From NCBI RefSeq assembly GCF_001887355.1, contig NZ_MPIN01000033.1:1-37197 (forward strand): a DNA stretch of 37,197 bases. The letters are read 5' to 3'. A program made the translations under genes and the position numbers. Shown here piece after piece: positions 26,430 to 33,825 of this stretch. The first letter of the stretch is position 1. Each line of letters opens with the position of its first letter. The notes beneath the pieces were generated by a model that did no database searches, was not told the origin of the DNA, and saw only the letters and a program-made list of their open reading frames with translations. The DNA comes from Cystobacter ferrugineus (GTDB lineage: Bacteria; Myxococcota; Myxococcia; Myxococcales; Myxococcaceae).

Positions 26430-26621
26430 CCATGGGCCGCCCGCCCCCAGCCACGCCAGCCGCTGGGAATGCCCTCCAGGGCCTCTGGCTGGCCGTAGGA
26501 GCCGCGTTGGAGCGTGGCGGGTCCGTCTGACCGCCCGCAGCCTCCAGGAGCCTCCCAGGGCCTCTGGCGGGCCGGACCGATGGAGCCCCGCGAGGGCCCC
26601 ATGGGTCACGCTCTGGAGCAC
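26430..26621. other. Intergenic region with GC-rich direct repeats
   Basis: Convergent gap between the recombinase and the small unknown gene. Two imperfect direct repeats of about 22 bases (26472-26493 and 26551-26573) share the core CAGGGCCTCTGGC, each able to form a CCAG/CTGG hairpin; GCCCT/AGGGC at 26471-26482 forms another. It probably serves as a bidirectional transcription stop. No gene was seen. Confidence 0.4.
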
Positions 26622-27038
26622 CTAATGGGCAATAGAGGGCTTCCACTCGGTCAGGAACAAGTCCCCATCATCCCGGGACTCATGAGCCGCGACCGCGTTA
26701 TGCGGAGCCCAGAGAAACGCCGGGTTGACCTCCCGCCTGATAACGCCCTGAAGCAGGCCCATCCGAGCCCCCAGGAAGGACAACGTGGCGGAGACGCAGT
26801 GGAAGACATCCCCCTGCCCTCCCACGTCCAGGTAGCCGTAAAGCCCAGTGTCCGTCAGAAGCTGGGCACCCCGGAGAGTGAGGTTGAGGGCGGACAGTTC
26901 CCGCCCGAGGCTGACCACCTTGGGGCCGACTTCCTCGGGTTCGTCGGGCTCGCTGGCCTCGGGGCTTCCGACCTCTTCCGGGGTCGTCACCTCGGGGATT
27001 GTGGGCACTTCAGGAGTCTTCTTCCTACTGCGGGGCAT
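26622..27038 (-). CDS. Hypothetical protein, 138 residues, operator-controlled
   Basis: Not recognised. It starts at ATG 27038 with AAGGA 8 bases upstream. The first 40 residues are a charged, proline- and glutamate-rich linker (MPRSRKKTPEVPTIPEVTTP); the remainder looks globular (VVSLGRELSALNLTLRGAQL, VFHCVSATLSFLGARMGLLQ). There is no signal peptide or membrane segment. It is divergent from the XRE gene, and four of the six operator copies lie within 111 bases upstream of its start, so it is almost certainly controlled by that regulator. Such position is common for excision, transfer or replication accessory genes in integrative elements (inference). Confidence 0.65.
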   Translation of the reverse strand: MPRSRKKTPEVPTIPEVTTPEEVGSPEASEPDEPEEVGPKVVSLGRELSALNLTLRGAQLLTDTGLYGYLDVGGQGDVFHCVSATLSFLGARMGLLQGVIRREVNPAFLWAPHNAVAAHESRDDGDLFLTEWKPSIAH

Positions 27039-27076
27039 TCGGTCCGTCCTTTCCTCTTCCGGGGCCTACCTCCCCA

Positions 27077-27149
27077 GTAACTCATAAACTACGTAGCTTA
27101 TGAACTACCTAGACCATGTAGCACATGGGCTACGTATCTCTTGAGCTAC
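27077..27149. promoter_or_regulatory. Operator copies O1-O4 (two abutting 16-base pairs)
   Basis: Four palindromic 16-mers near the consensus GTAGYTCATGARCTAC: O1 27077-27092 GTAACTCATAAACTAC, O2 27093-27108 GTAGCTTATGAACTAC, O3 27118-27133 GTAGCACATGGGCTAC, O4 27134-27149 GTATCTCTTGAGCTAC. O1/O2 touch with no gap, O3/O4 likewise, with 9 bases between the pairs. They lie just upstream of the minus-strand gene at 26622-27038, whose promoter must lie among them. Confidence 0.8.
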
Positions 27150-27231
27150 TTTCCCCAATTAGCCCGAGTGGGCTGACCCTACCCTTCGGATTAACTTGGT
27201 CCGGGGCCCTTGTGGAGACCTGACGAGTCAC

Positions 27232-27263
27232 GTAGTTCATGAACTGTGTAGCTCAAGAGCAAC
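27232..27263. promoter_or_regulatory. Operator copies O5-O6 (third abutting pair)
   Basis: O5 27232-27247 GTAGTTCATGAACTGT contains a perfect 12-base palindrome AGTTCATGAACT; O6 27248-27263 GTAGCTCAAGAGCAAC follows directly. The pair ends 18 bases before the GTG of the XRE gene and is 82 bases from O4. Its position suits autorepression of the XRE gene. Confidence 0.8.
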
Positions 27264-27281
27264 CCTGCGTAAGCCCGCCCC

Positions 27282-27584
27282 GTGCCCACGAAAGCAGGGA
27301 AGCCCCCCATCAAGCGCGGTCGTTCGGAGGTATGGACCCGAGGCCCAACGGCTCGTGCCATCAAACGGGAGTTACTGCTTGTCGGGAAGCGGCTCCGCGA
27401 GCTGAGGCTAGAGCGTGGACTCACTCAGGAACAAGCCGCCGAAGCCATTGGCGTCCACCCCAAGCACGTGATCAAGATGGAGCAAGGGGGCGCGAACTTC
27501 ACTATGGCGACGCTCGTAGCGGCAGCACTGGCCTACAAGGTCCCGCTTCGAGACCTGTTTCCCGAGGATGATAACGGCCAGTGA
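27282..27584 (+). CDS. XRE-family (Cro/CI-type) transcriptional regulator
   Basis: Small DNA-binding protein of 100 residues. The helix-turn-helix covers about 34-92: GKRLRELRLERGLTQEQAAE, AIGVHPKHVIKMEQG, then TLVAAALAYKVPLRDLFPED, a clean XRE pattern. The start is GTG 27282; no ribosome-binding site precedes it, and it may be leaderless. A good CGGAGG at 27325-27330 precedes an ATG (27332) that is out of frame. Three abutting pairs of a 16-base palindrome between this gene and the divergent gene at 27038 are the obvious binding sites. Paired operators read by a small XRE protein recall restriction-modification controller proteins and prophage switches. The nearest cargo downstream is the AbiGi-like/GIY-YIG pair. 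Confidence 0.85.
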   Translation: MPTKAGKPPIKRGRSEVWTRGPTARAIKRELLLVGKRLRELRLERGLTQEQAAEAIGVHPKHVIKMEQGGANFTMATLVAAALAYKVPLRDLFPEDDNGQ

Positions 27585-27808
27585 GAAGAGGATCACCGTA
27601 AGGAACTTAGGTGATTAGCTTGAGCAGCGGCGCGCCCTGCCAATAGACCCACACTAGTAGAAGGGAAACCCTAAGTTACACTAGGAGACAGAGCGAGGAC
27701 GCACGGTGCTACCTCTTCATAGCCGACAAAAATTAACTTCCATGCTCAACCATTCAACCGATGGGCGTAGAGGTCACTAACGGCTTTGCCATGAAGAAGG
27801 GAACGGAA
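27585..27808. other. Low-GC leader region of the AbiGi-like gene
   Basis: GC falls sharply here compared with the chromosome. No gene and no copy of the 16-base operator were seen; it presumably holds a promoter for the cargo pair, so that pair may not be under direct XRE control unless by read-through. Confidence 0.4.
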
Positions 27809-28720
27809 ATGATAAAACATCAAGACATGAGCCAGAGGATGTACGAGGTCAAGTGCAAGGACGGCCATTCGCAGGTATTGACTGCAACTGAACTGGAGCA
27901 GCTCATTCGCTCAAGTGAACATGAATGCCCAGACTGCAAGAACCCCCTGCTCACGTCGAACCTTGGACTCGAATGTTTTATCTGCTCTAGTATGTTTACC
28001 GTCTCCAGTCTCGAAGAAGCAGAGGACACAATAGATACAGGGTGCATGGACTGTGATGAACGCGGGTTTCATGAAGATTCAATTCATATCAACAATTCAT
28101 GGGGATACTTCGAGAACGTCTACCAGTGGAGGCGCAACAATAATCTTGATGAGGAGCATCTGAGACGAAAGGGCCGGACTGACTTCTGGGAAGCTGTTAT
28201 TCACTTCTGCAAACCTCACGAATTTGCCAGCATATACAAAGAGGGGAAGATCAAGGCGGGGAAAACTGGGTATTTCGGAGTACCCGCCGTCTGCTTGACC
28301 GAGATTCCGTTAGGGAACTGGAAGGATCTTCGGGTTCGTCATGGTGACTTCGGCTTCGTGTTTTTGAAGCGAGACCTGATCGCTGCGGGTGGAGGACCAG
28401 CAATTTACCTGTCAGACGAACTGATTCGCGCACAGAAGACCAATGGCGGATTCTGCGAAGAAATCAGGCCATTTCTGAACCTTTTGCGGATCTCATCAGT
28501 GACGCCCGGAAAACTTAGGCACGACTTCATGCACGAGCGTGAATGGCGATTGCCAAACGACCTTCTGCTTGAGAATACCCAGCCGTACGCCATTATAGTC
28601 GGCAACTACGACATGGGCACTGAAGGATGGGAAGACATATGGCGCGCTCGGCTTGAGGTTGAGGAACTACTGACCCAAGAGGACGAAGACACGAGCCAGG
28701 GCATCTCAAAAAGCAAATGA
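27809..28720 (+). CDS. Zinc-ribbon protein with AbiGi-like domain (possible anti-phage factor)
   Basis: 303 residues from ATG 27809 (MIKHQDMSQRMYEVKCKDGH), preceded by AAGGG; ATGs at 27794 and 27827 are alternatives. The N-terminal 85 residues hold three CxxC pairs (C40/C43, C57/C60, C79/C82), suggesting one or two zinc ribbons. The C-terminal part (about 128-270) follows the order seen in the AbiGi family of abortive phage-resistance proteins: a first block HFCKPHEFASIYKEG, then VCLTEIPLGNW, HGDFGFVFLKRDL, GPAIYLSDEL and finally HEREWRLP. In known AbiG systems AbiGi pairs with a toxin AbiGii; no AbiGii is visible, and the partner here would be the GIY-YIG nuclease. The low GC and non-myxobacterial codon use point to recent transfer. 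The family match is by eye, and a DUF2971-like assignment is the alternative. Confidence 0.6.
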   Translation: MIKHQDMSQRMYEVKCKDGHSQVLTATELEQLIRSSEHECPDCKNPLLTSNLGLECFICSSMFTVSSLEEAEDTIDTGCMDCDERGFHEDSIHINNSWGYFENVYQWRRNNNLDEEHLRRKGRTDFWEAVIHFCKPHEFASIYKEGKIKAGKTGYFGVPAVCLTEIPLGNWKDLRVRHGDFGFVFLKRDLIAAGGGPAIYLSDELIRAQKTNGGFCEEIRPFLNLLRISSVTPGKLRHDFMHEREWRLPNDLLLENTQPYAIIVGNYDMGTEGWEDIWRARLEVEELLTQEDEDTSQGISKSK

Positions 28721-28721
28721 T

Positions 28722-28740
28722 TGTTCGGCCATACCGAACA
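28722..28740 (+). terminator. Hairpin after AbiGi-like gene
   Basis: Perfect stem TGTTCGG/CCGAACA with loop CCATA, starting one base after the stop codon. There is no T tract, so it may protect the mRNA end or weaken read-through into the nuclease gene 110 bases downstream. Confidence 0.4.
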
Positions 28741-28849
28741 TCAATGTTCGCCGCCAAAACTTGGGACACAAAGACAGAAGAAGTGACACGTCACTGCTGC
28801 AACCTGAAGACATCAACAGAGCCTGACTCCTACTGGAAACTGAACCGCA

Positions 28850-29266
28850 ATGAGCAACGAGATTATTAAGGACACGGTGAAGGCGGCGGCGAGAAATCTT
28901 GTAGATCAACTTTCTCCACATTGGAAAAGCATCTCTAAGGCTACGCTTGAGGAAAGTCCTTCAAAAGGTACACCAAGACCGGAGTTCCATACTAAAGGCT
29001 CTTTTCTATATGTGGCCTACGAGAATAAAAAAGTACTCTACGTCGGTGAGAGTTCTATCTCAGTGAAAAGGCGCCTTCTGCATGACGGGACAGGCGCTCA
29101 TAATAAAAAAGGTTGGTATGAAAGAGTAACTCATGTGTGCTATGCACGATTCAGTCATGACGAACTTCCGGAGCCATACCGAAAGATGCTTGAACAAGCG
29201 CTGACTATAATACTGGAGCCAGAGTTCTATGGGCGTTCGGCAAAAGCAGAGGCCGCTGACGAATAA
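28850..29266 (+). CDS. GIY-YIG nuclease-domain protein
   Basis: Putative DNA endonuclease of 138 residues. The first 48 residues are an N-terminal helix and linker; the GIY-YIG core follows with FLYVAY (52-57, first strand), VLYVGESS (62-69, second strand), the catalytic arginine in SVKRRLL (R74 or R75) and the metal-binding glutamate in MLEQALTII (E115) or LEPEFYG (E123). The histidine-containing HDGTGAHNKKGWYERV between them resembles the Eco29kI/Hpy188I-type restriction GIY-YIG fold more than the UvrC or UPF0213 types (inference). There is no methyltransferase nearby. It follows the AbiGi-like gene by 130 bases in the same low-GC patch; with that gene it may form an anti-phage module. A role as a selfish homing nuclease is the alternative. 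Confidence 0.7.
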   Translation: MSNEIIKDTVKAAARNLVDQLSPHWKSISKATLEESPSKGTPRPEFHTKGSFLYVAYENKKVLYVGESSISVKRRLLHDGTGAHNKKGWYERVTHVCYARFSHDELPEPYRKMLEQALTIILEPEFYGRSAKAEAADE

Positions 29267-29267
29267 C

Positions 29268-29285
29268 CACATGCAATTGCATGTG
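29268..29285. terminator. 18-base perfect palindrome after GIY-YIG gene
   Basis: CACATGCAATTGCATGTG reads identically on both strands and begins one base after the stop codon. It can act as a hairpin (short loop) stop or as a dimer-binding site; there is no T run after it. Confidence 0.5.
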
Positions 29286-29786
29286 ACGTGGGCGAAATAC
29301 AAGTATTAAATTTTAATGGGGATTTTCGCGGGTGCATGCGTGACTTCCGGAACTGGGAGTTTCCCGCGTCCCCATCCAGTCCGCAAAGCACGTTTCGAGC
29401 CACCCCACCCATGCCTTTGTTGGGCCACATGCTCGGCGCCGCCAGGAACGTTGTGAGCGAGAAACGGGCGCAAGTTATCATTAGGAAAAGAGAAGCGAGC
29501 CCAGTGAAGCGCTTGGAGTCCTCCACTAGAGGAACCGGGAAGCAAAGACTTGCCGGGGGCTTCGCGGGCGTCGGTTTTTTTTGTATCCGGGATCCTGAAG
29601 TCCCTCACAGCTTCTTTGACTCTTTCTCACCAACCAGTCCCACCAGTTCCAATCCCCTTGTGGGTGGATTCTTGGTGGGGGCCGGTTTTTTCGTTCCTCA
29701 GGGGGAGCCTTGAAGAGCACCCCGGAGGCACCGGAGGGGATCAGGCACCTTCCGAAGAATACCCCTCTATTAGTGCTTTGGCCTCG
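29286..29786. other. 500-base region without a convincing gene
   Basis: Lies between the GIY-YIG gene and the insertion sequence. Open frames on both strands lack domains and coding bias. Two T runs follow GC-rich stretches (CGGTTTTTTTTG near 29575 and CCGGTTTTTTCG near 29685) but have no good stems. It may be debris from earlier insertions. Confidence 0.4.
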
Positions 29787-31094
29787 TAAGGCATTGGAAA
29801 AGTATAAGTTGACCAACTTCACTTGGCGCGACGCGGCTCCAAGCAATAATTCCAGTCGCCATGGAACTCATCCTTGCGCAGCGCCAATCGCTTCATTTCC
29901 GCCTTCGTGATCTCGATGCCCGTCGGATACTTCTTCTTGTCCAAGCGCGCCCTGACGCGCAGACCCTTTTTAGTTTGCGTTCTGCCGATGAGGTTGACGA
30001 CTGTCTCAAAACTGGTCAGTGGCTTGCCCCTCCAGTTCTGGGTGATGTGACAGAAGAGCCGATGTTCGATCTTGTTCCACTTGCTCGTTCCTGGCGGGAA
30101 GTGGCACACATGAATATTCAGTCCCGTGTCATCGGCCAGCTCTTGTAGTTCTTTCTTCCAGGCGCGTGTGCGATACCCGTTGCTACCGCCAGCATCTGCC
30201 GTGATGAGAAGTTCCGTCGCATTCGGATAGGCTGGCAAACCCATCGTTCTCCACCATTGGCGAATCGATGCGACGGCAAAAGCCGGTGTGTCATGATCGC
30301 GCCCGACACTCACCCACGCCTCGTTGCGGGTCATGTCGAAGACTCCGTAGGGGATCGCCTTGCCCACCGCATCGTCGGGAAAGTCGTGGACGTTGACCTC
30401 TTCCGGTTGCCCCTTCGGTTCCCACTCACGGCCTGCGTTCCTGAAGTTCCCGACGAGTTCCTTCTTCTTCGTATCGACGGAGATGACGGGTTGGTTTCGC
30501 GCCTGGAAGTCCTCCACCATCGCGCTGATGTGCTCGAATTGCGCGTTGCGATCCACATGGTCCGTGCCCTCATGGCTCTTGCGCAATGCGTGGAGGCTAT
30601 AGCCCAGCTCGTGCAGCTTCTTTCCGACACTCGTGTGACTGACGATGAACCCCTGGTTGCGCAACTCCACGGCCAGAATCCGCGTGCTTTTGCATGTCCA
30701 TCGCAGCGGCGACATCGGATCCCCTCTCGTGGTCGGCGCAACCAGACGCTCGAGTGCCTCGACCCATCCTCCCTGCACCAAGGCCAACGCCTTGCGGCCA
30801 CCGCCAGGCCGACGCTGACGTCCAATGACTACTTCGCCTTTCTTCAACTCCTCGCGGCCTGCTCGGATCGTCGCCCGCGCCAAACCAGTCGCGCTCGCAA
30901 CCACCGCGTCGCCACCGTAGCCTATCGTGCGTGACTCCGTCGCTGCCCACAATCGACGTGCCCTCTCATTCAGGACGCCTTCAAGAGCGAGATACTTGGC
31001 ACGGAGGGCCGCTTCCAGTTTCGAGTCGTGCCTCATGAAGTAGCCAGATCACAGATCGTGGAAGTTGGCAACGTTATTGTTTTCCAGTGCCTAA
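29787..31094 (-). mobile_element. ISAzo13-type insertion sequence, about 1.3 kb, complete
   Basis: One transposase gene bounded by 34-base imperfect inverted repeats: left end 29787-29820, beginning TAAGGCATTGGAAAA, and right end 31061-31094, whose reverse complement begins TTAGGCACTGGAAAA. They match at 26 of 34 positions. The transposase stop codon lies inside the left repeat. No target-site duplication could be seen on comparison of the flanks. Confidence 0.8.
29819..31036 (-). CDS. ISAzo13-family transposase
   Basis: DDE-type transposase of 405 residues, apparently intact. The start is ATG 31036 (MRHDSKLEAALRAKYLALEG). The N-terminal part has helix-turn-helix character (ASATGLARATIRAGREELKK), then GGGRKALALVQGGWVEALER and TRGDPMSPLRWTCKST. 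The catalytic core shows the first acidic block in PVISVDTKKKELVGNF, the second in LLITADAGGSNGYR and the third in PPGTSKWNKIEHRLFCH, the order of this family. The gene fills almost the whole element. Its GC is lower than the chromosome, as in a recently arrived element. Confidence 0.93.
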   Translation of the reverse strand: MRHDSKLEAALRAKYLALEGVLNERARRLWAATESRTIGYGGDAVVASATGLARATIRAGREELKKGEVVIGRQRRPGGGRKALALVQGGWVEALERLVAPTTRGDPMSPLRWTCKSTRILAVELRNQGFIVSHTSVGKKLHELGYSLHALRKSHEGTDHVDRNAQFEHISAMVEDFQARNQPVISVDTKKKELVGNFRNAGREWEPKGQPEEVNVHDFPDDAVGKAIPYGVFDMTRNEAWVSVGRDHDTPAFAVASIRQWWRTMGLPAYPNATELLITADAGGSNGYRTRAWKKELQELADDTGLNIHVCHFPPGTSKWNKIEHRLFCHITQNWRGKPLTSFETVVNLIGRTQTKKGLRVRARLDKKKYPTGIEITKAEMKRLALRKDEFHGDWNYCLEPRRAK

Positions 31095-31736
31095 GTGGCG
31101 CTACACGCGATTAGGTAACACAGGCTCCTGGGCGATGGAAGGCCCGTGTCACCCAGGAGAGCACGAAAACCCGTCTGTCATTTTACCAAGTCAGGCACAT
31201 GAACCAGTAAAACCCGGCAAACGGGTTCCTTACATGTATGGGCATTTCAAAGAACGGGCCCCCCTTACAGAGGCTCAGCGATACACCTTGCCGTTCCACA
31301 CGAACGCGCCATTACGAGCGGCACGCAGTAGGCCGCCACGTCCCCACCGGGCATCACGTAGGCGATCAGTAGCTCATTCTCCCAACCCGCCGTCCGCCCT
31401 TGCGTCCAGTTCGGGTTGAGCGTTCGCCCAGTTCCCACCGCGATGGCCCGGCAGTTCCCTGTGGTGCTTGGGTCGCCACTTCCCGATCTAATGGCAGTGG
31501 GGGATCCGCAAGATGCCCCGCTTGAGCGGCTGCGCTATCTGGGGACCCACGTGACCCCGAGTTGCTCGAGATCGCGCGCGAAGCGTCCCCAGAAGCCCTG
31601 GACCATGGACGGCGCGCTACGGCTCAGCATCCAATAGAACGGTGTTGCCGTGGTTCACATCTTGGACGGTGAGCCTCGCGCGGGGACAGGTCTTCCGCAT
31701 GCACTGTGCGAGCTGCCCCGGTGTCACCCCTTCGGG
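31095..31736 (-). pseudogene. Decayed phage-related sequence downstream of capsid gene
   Basis: No complete gene is visible in 640 bases. On the minus strand, reading on from the capsid gene, short open stretches occur in shifting frames: a small frame ending HGNTVLLDAEP, another with MVQGFWGRFARDLEQLGVTW, and one with GWENELLIAYVMPGGDVAAY near 31350. They may be remains of head-tail genes broken by frameshifts, the ISAzo13 insertion having landed at their far end. A perfect stem CTCCTGGG/CCCAGGAG (31125-31132 and 31152-31159) is next to the insertion sequence. The assignment is tentative. Confidence 0.35.
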
Positions 31737-32822
31737 TTAGTAGGTGATCGAGCTGAACGCCTTCGGCTGGCGCAGCTTGAAGTCGCCCTTCACGATTGCA
31801 CGGATGGTCGTCTCGTCGTGCTCGGCGCGGGTGTCGTGCTCGGAGAGGATCAGATTCTCGTCAATCCCGTAGATGAATTGCCGCCAGTCGGCACAGAACG
31901 TTACCCGCGTCACCGGGACGCGCGTCGTCATCACGAAGGGGAATCCCCTGATGGTGCCCTTGTCGAGCATCTCATTGCGGAAGATGAAGAGGCCCGAGTC
32001 CTTGAGCTGCATCAGCGCGGTCGCCCGGGTCGGGTGGAGAACCCACGCGGCGGAAGCCATCCGAACATGCGCGACCAGCGGCAGCTCGACCGCCTTGTCG
32101 ATGTCGGCGAGGTAGGCGTCGGCGGTCGTGCCCGTGCTCGCGAAGACCTGCGCGGGGTCGAGCTGCATGAAGAGCCCTTTCGGCGCGGCGCCCGTGCCGT
32201 CACCGTTGAAGCCAGCGTCGTCGAGGCCATCGGCCACGGTGGCGCGGAGGTCCTCACCGACGCCCGCGTCACCGACCCCCGGCGTGCGCAGCAGGTCGTT
32301 GCTGACGTCGGTGAGGACCATCCCCTTGTGAGCCTTGAGCACGAGCTTCCCGTACTTCGGCGCGCTCCTCGGGACGGTCTCCCCCTCACCCACCCACTTG
32401 AAGACCGAAGTCCCCGTCTGCGCGCCCATGTGCAACTCGCCCTTGAACGGCTGGGCTCGCACGCCGAGCTTGAGCAGGGCCGCCTCGGGCCGCAGGAACT
32501 CCACCAATTCGCCGCTCTGCTGGATGGGCACGAGCACGCCCGCCGAGTCGAACTTGCTGAGCTGAACCGCCTTCTGCACGTCGGCATTGCCGAAGCGCTT
32601 CGCGACGTCGAGCAGCTCGGCCGCGCCCGTGCGGCGACCCAAGGCGATGACGCTCTTCGTGAACGCGCCAAAGTTCGCGACGCTCGCGTAGACGCTGCCC
32701 TCGTGCGTCGCCCTGTTTGTACCCATGCGGCCGGGGGCGCTTCGGGAGGCGGCATCAACCAGCTCCCGCGCGACCTCCGGACCCAACGCCTTGACCATCT
32801 TTGTCATCTGCTCGCGATTCAT
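31737..32822 (-). CDS. HK97-fold phage major capsid protein
   Basis: Structural protein of 361 residues from ATG 32822; GAGGAG lies 10 bases upstream, and an earlier GTG at 32831 is possible but too close to it. The N-terminal 90 residues are helical and charged, as in the delta (scaffold-like) domain. The shell domain begins at GVLVPIQQSGELVEFLRPEA and continues through GELHMGAQTGTSVFKWVGEG (E-loop region), ASAAWVLHPTRATALMQLKD (P-domain helix) and FPFVMTTRVP, the standard HK97 gp5 order. No terminase, portal, protease or tail gene is near. The gene is intact and host-like in GC, so it may be the last survivor of a prophage, or capsid cargo of a satellite. Encapsulin is less likely, as those are shorter and lack the delta domain. 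Confidence 0.88.
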   Translation of the reverse strand: MNREQMTKMVKALGPEVARELVDAASRSAPGRMGTNRATHEGSVYASVANFGAFTKSVIALGRRTGAAELLDVAKRFGNADVQKAVQLSKFDSAGVLVPIQQSGELVEFLRPEAALLKLGVRAQPFKGELHMGAQTGTSVFKWVGEGETVPRSAPKYGKLVLKAHKGMVLTDVSNDLLRTPGVGDAGVGEDLRATVADGLDDAGFNGDGTGAAPKGLFMQLDPAQVFASTGTTADAYLADIDKAVELPLVAHVRMASAAWVLHPTRATALMQLKDSGLFIFRNEMLDKGTIRGFPFVMTTRVPVTRVTFCADWRQFIYGIDENLILSEHDTRAEHDETTIRAIVKGDFKLRQPKAFSSITY

Positions 32823-32962
32823 ATTTCCCACACTCCTCGGATGTGTTGCGTGAACGCCTCGTCGAAGAGCTTCGCGGCCTCGTCGGCATCGAAGTTCTTC
32901 GGCTTCTCTTTGTCCACCTTTGGGTAAATGCGTGCGGTTTCCAGCGATGGCCCAATCACCAT
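32819..32962 (-). CDS. Short ORF coupled to capsid gene, possibly a truncated phage gene end
   Basis: 47 codons from ATG 32962 to a TGA that overlaps the capsid start (ATGA). The product ends LFDEAFTQHIRGVWEI and includes ARIYPKVDKEKPKNFDADEA, a well-behaved charged helical sequence. The 4-base overlap and the capsid ribosome-binding site inside it suggest real translational coupling. A TAA precedes the ATG directly, so this is either a complete small protein or, more likely, the C-terminal end of a longer phage gene cut off near 32940-32960. No family was recognised. Confidence 0.45.
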   Translation of the reverse strand: MVIGPSLETARIYPKVDKEKPKNFDADEAAKLFDEAFTQHIRGVWEI

Positions 32963-33825
32963 TTACGGCTTTAGCGTTCGCTTCGGCGGAGCTGCCCGCA
33001 GTTGGCGTCGGAGTCTGCTAGGGCTCGCTTGGTTTCTGGCTAGGCAAGGAGTTCGGCAGCGGAGTCACCAGACGCGAGGGACGGCACGGCGGGGCCGTGG
33101 AGGGGCTCCAGGAGCGCGGCAGCCAACGCTCGGCCTTTGGTGGGCAACGGAACGCCAACAAGGGCACGGCAAGGAACTGGAGGGCTCCAGGAACGCAGAA
33201 AGCCTCCCCTTGGGGATGACGGACACTGGAGGGTCACAACGGCACAGGCAGGCCCGTGGAGCGCTTCGGGTGGGCTTCCCAGGCAGCCTCGTCACAGGGC
33301 TCCGGGCAAACGTTCAGTCGGTGCCGGTGAAGTTTCGGCAAGTCGGTTTCGCCTAGAAGCGGTCAAAAATACAGCCACCCGCCCCACAAAACGGAACGCA
33401 TGCTGGATGCGTTCAGGATCCAGCCTCCGCCGGGAACAGATCGCCTTCAGGCCCGCGAGGTTTTTTTGGAAATTTTCTCAGCGTGTACGACCGCCGAGCA
33501 AGGTCTAATTCTGCTAGTGAAAGAAATTTCACGCCGGGGGGGCACCCAAAAGATAGGACTTCACTGGAAATGAACTATTTCACAGAAACGAAGTACCCCG
33601 AGCGTTTCCCGGGCGGCCCCCTCACAGCACTGCTGCGTCACTCCCCTCTGAAGCTCGATAGGACCGGTCCGAGGGGAGATGCCCTGATTCTGACGCAGTA
33701 GTGCTAGCTGCTCAGCCACACCGCTCGATGGCAGCCCTCTCAACCCCTGGGGTCGCAAACTCCCCCCTTGCTTGTTGAAGAATCCCGGGCTTTGCTGAGG
33801 TGACGACCGACCAACCCCGCCGTAC
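32963..33825. other. 860-base region without genes, with hairpins and possible operators
   Basis: No convincing coding sequence on either strand. Short self-complementary repeats TGGAG/CTCCA occur twice (about 33099 and 33179). A perfect 8-base stem GAACGCAT/ATGCGTTC lies at 33394-33414 and a T run at about 33464-33470. At 33517-33532 there is a symmetric GTGAAA/TTTCAC with a 4-base centre, and at 33567-33581 GAAAT/ATTTC with a 5-base centre. The last two lie in AT-richer DNA about 250-310 bases before the ATPase gene and could be its promoter and operator zone. Confidence 0.4.

Noticed and set aside
27761-27808. Earlier start for the AbiGi-like gene
   Set aside because: The 16 extra codons lack a ribosome-binding site; the AAGGG before ATG 27809 is better placed.
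27282-29266. Type II restriction-modification system with controller protein
   Set aside because: XRE protein, paired operators and GIY-YIG nuclease fit, but no DNA methyltransferase is present, and the operators flank a different gene.
29560-29700. Two intrinsic terminators at T runs
   Set aside because: The preceding GC-rich bases do not form convincing stems.
31737-32822. Encapsulin nanocompartment gene
   Set aside because: The N-terminal delta-like domain, length and E-loop/P-domain order fit a phage capsid better, and no cargo enzyme is adjacent.
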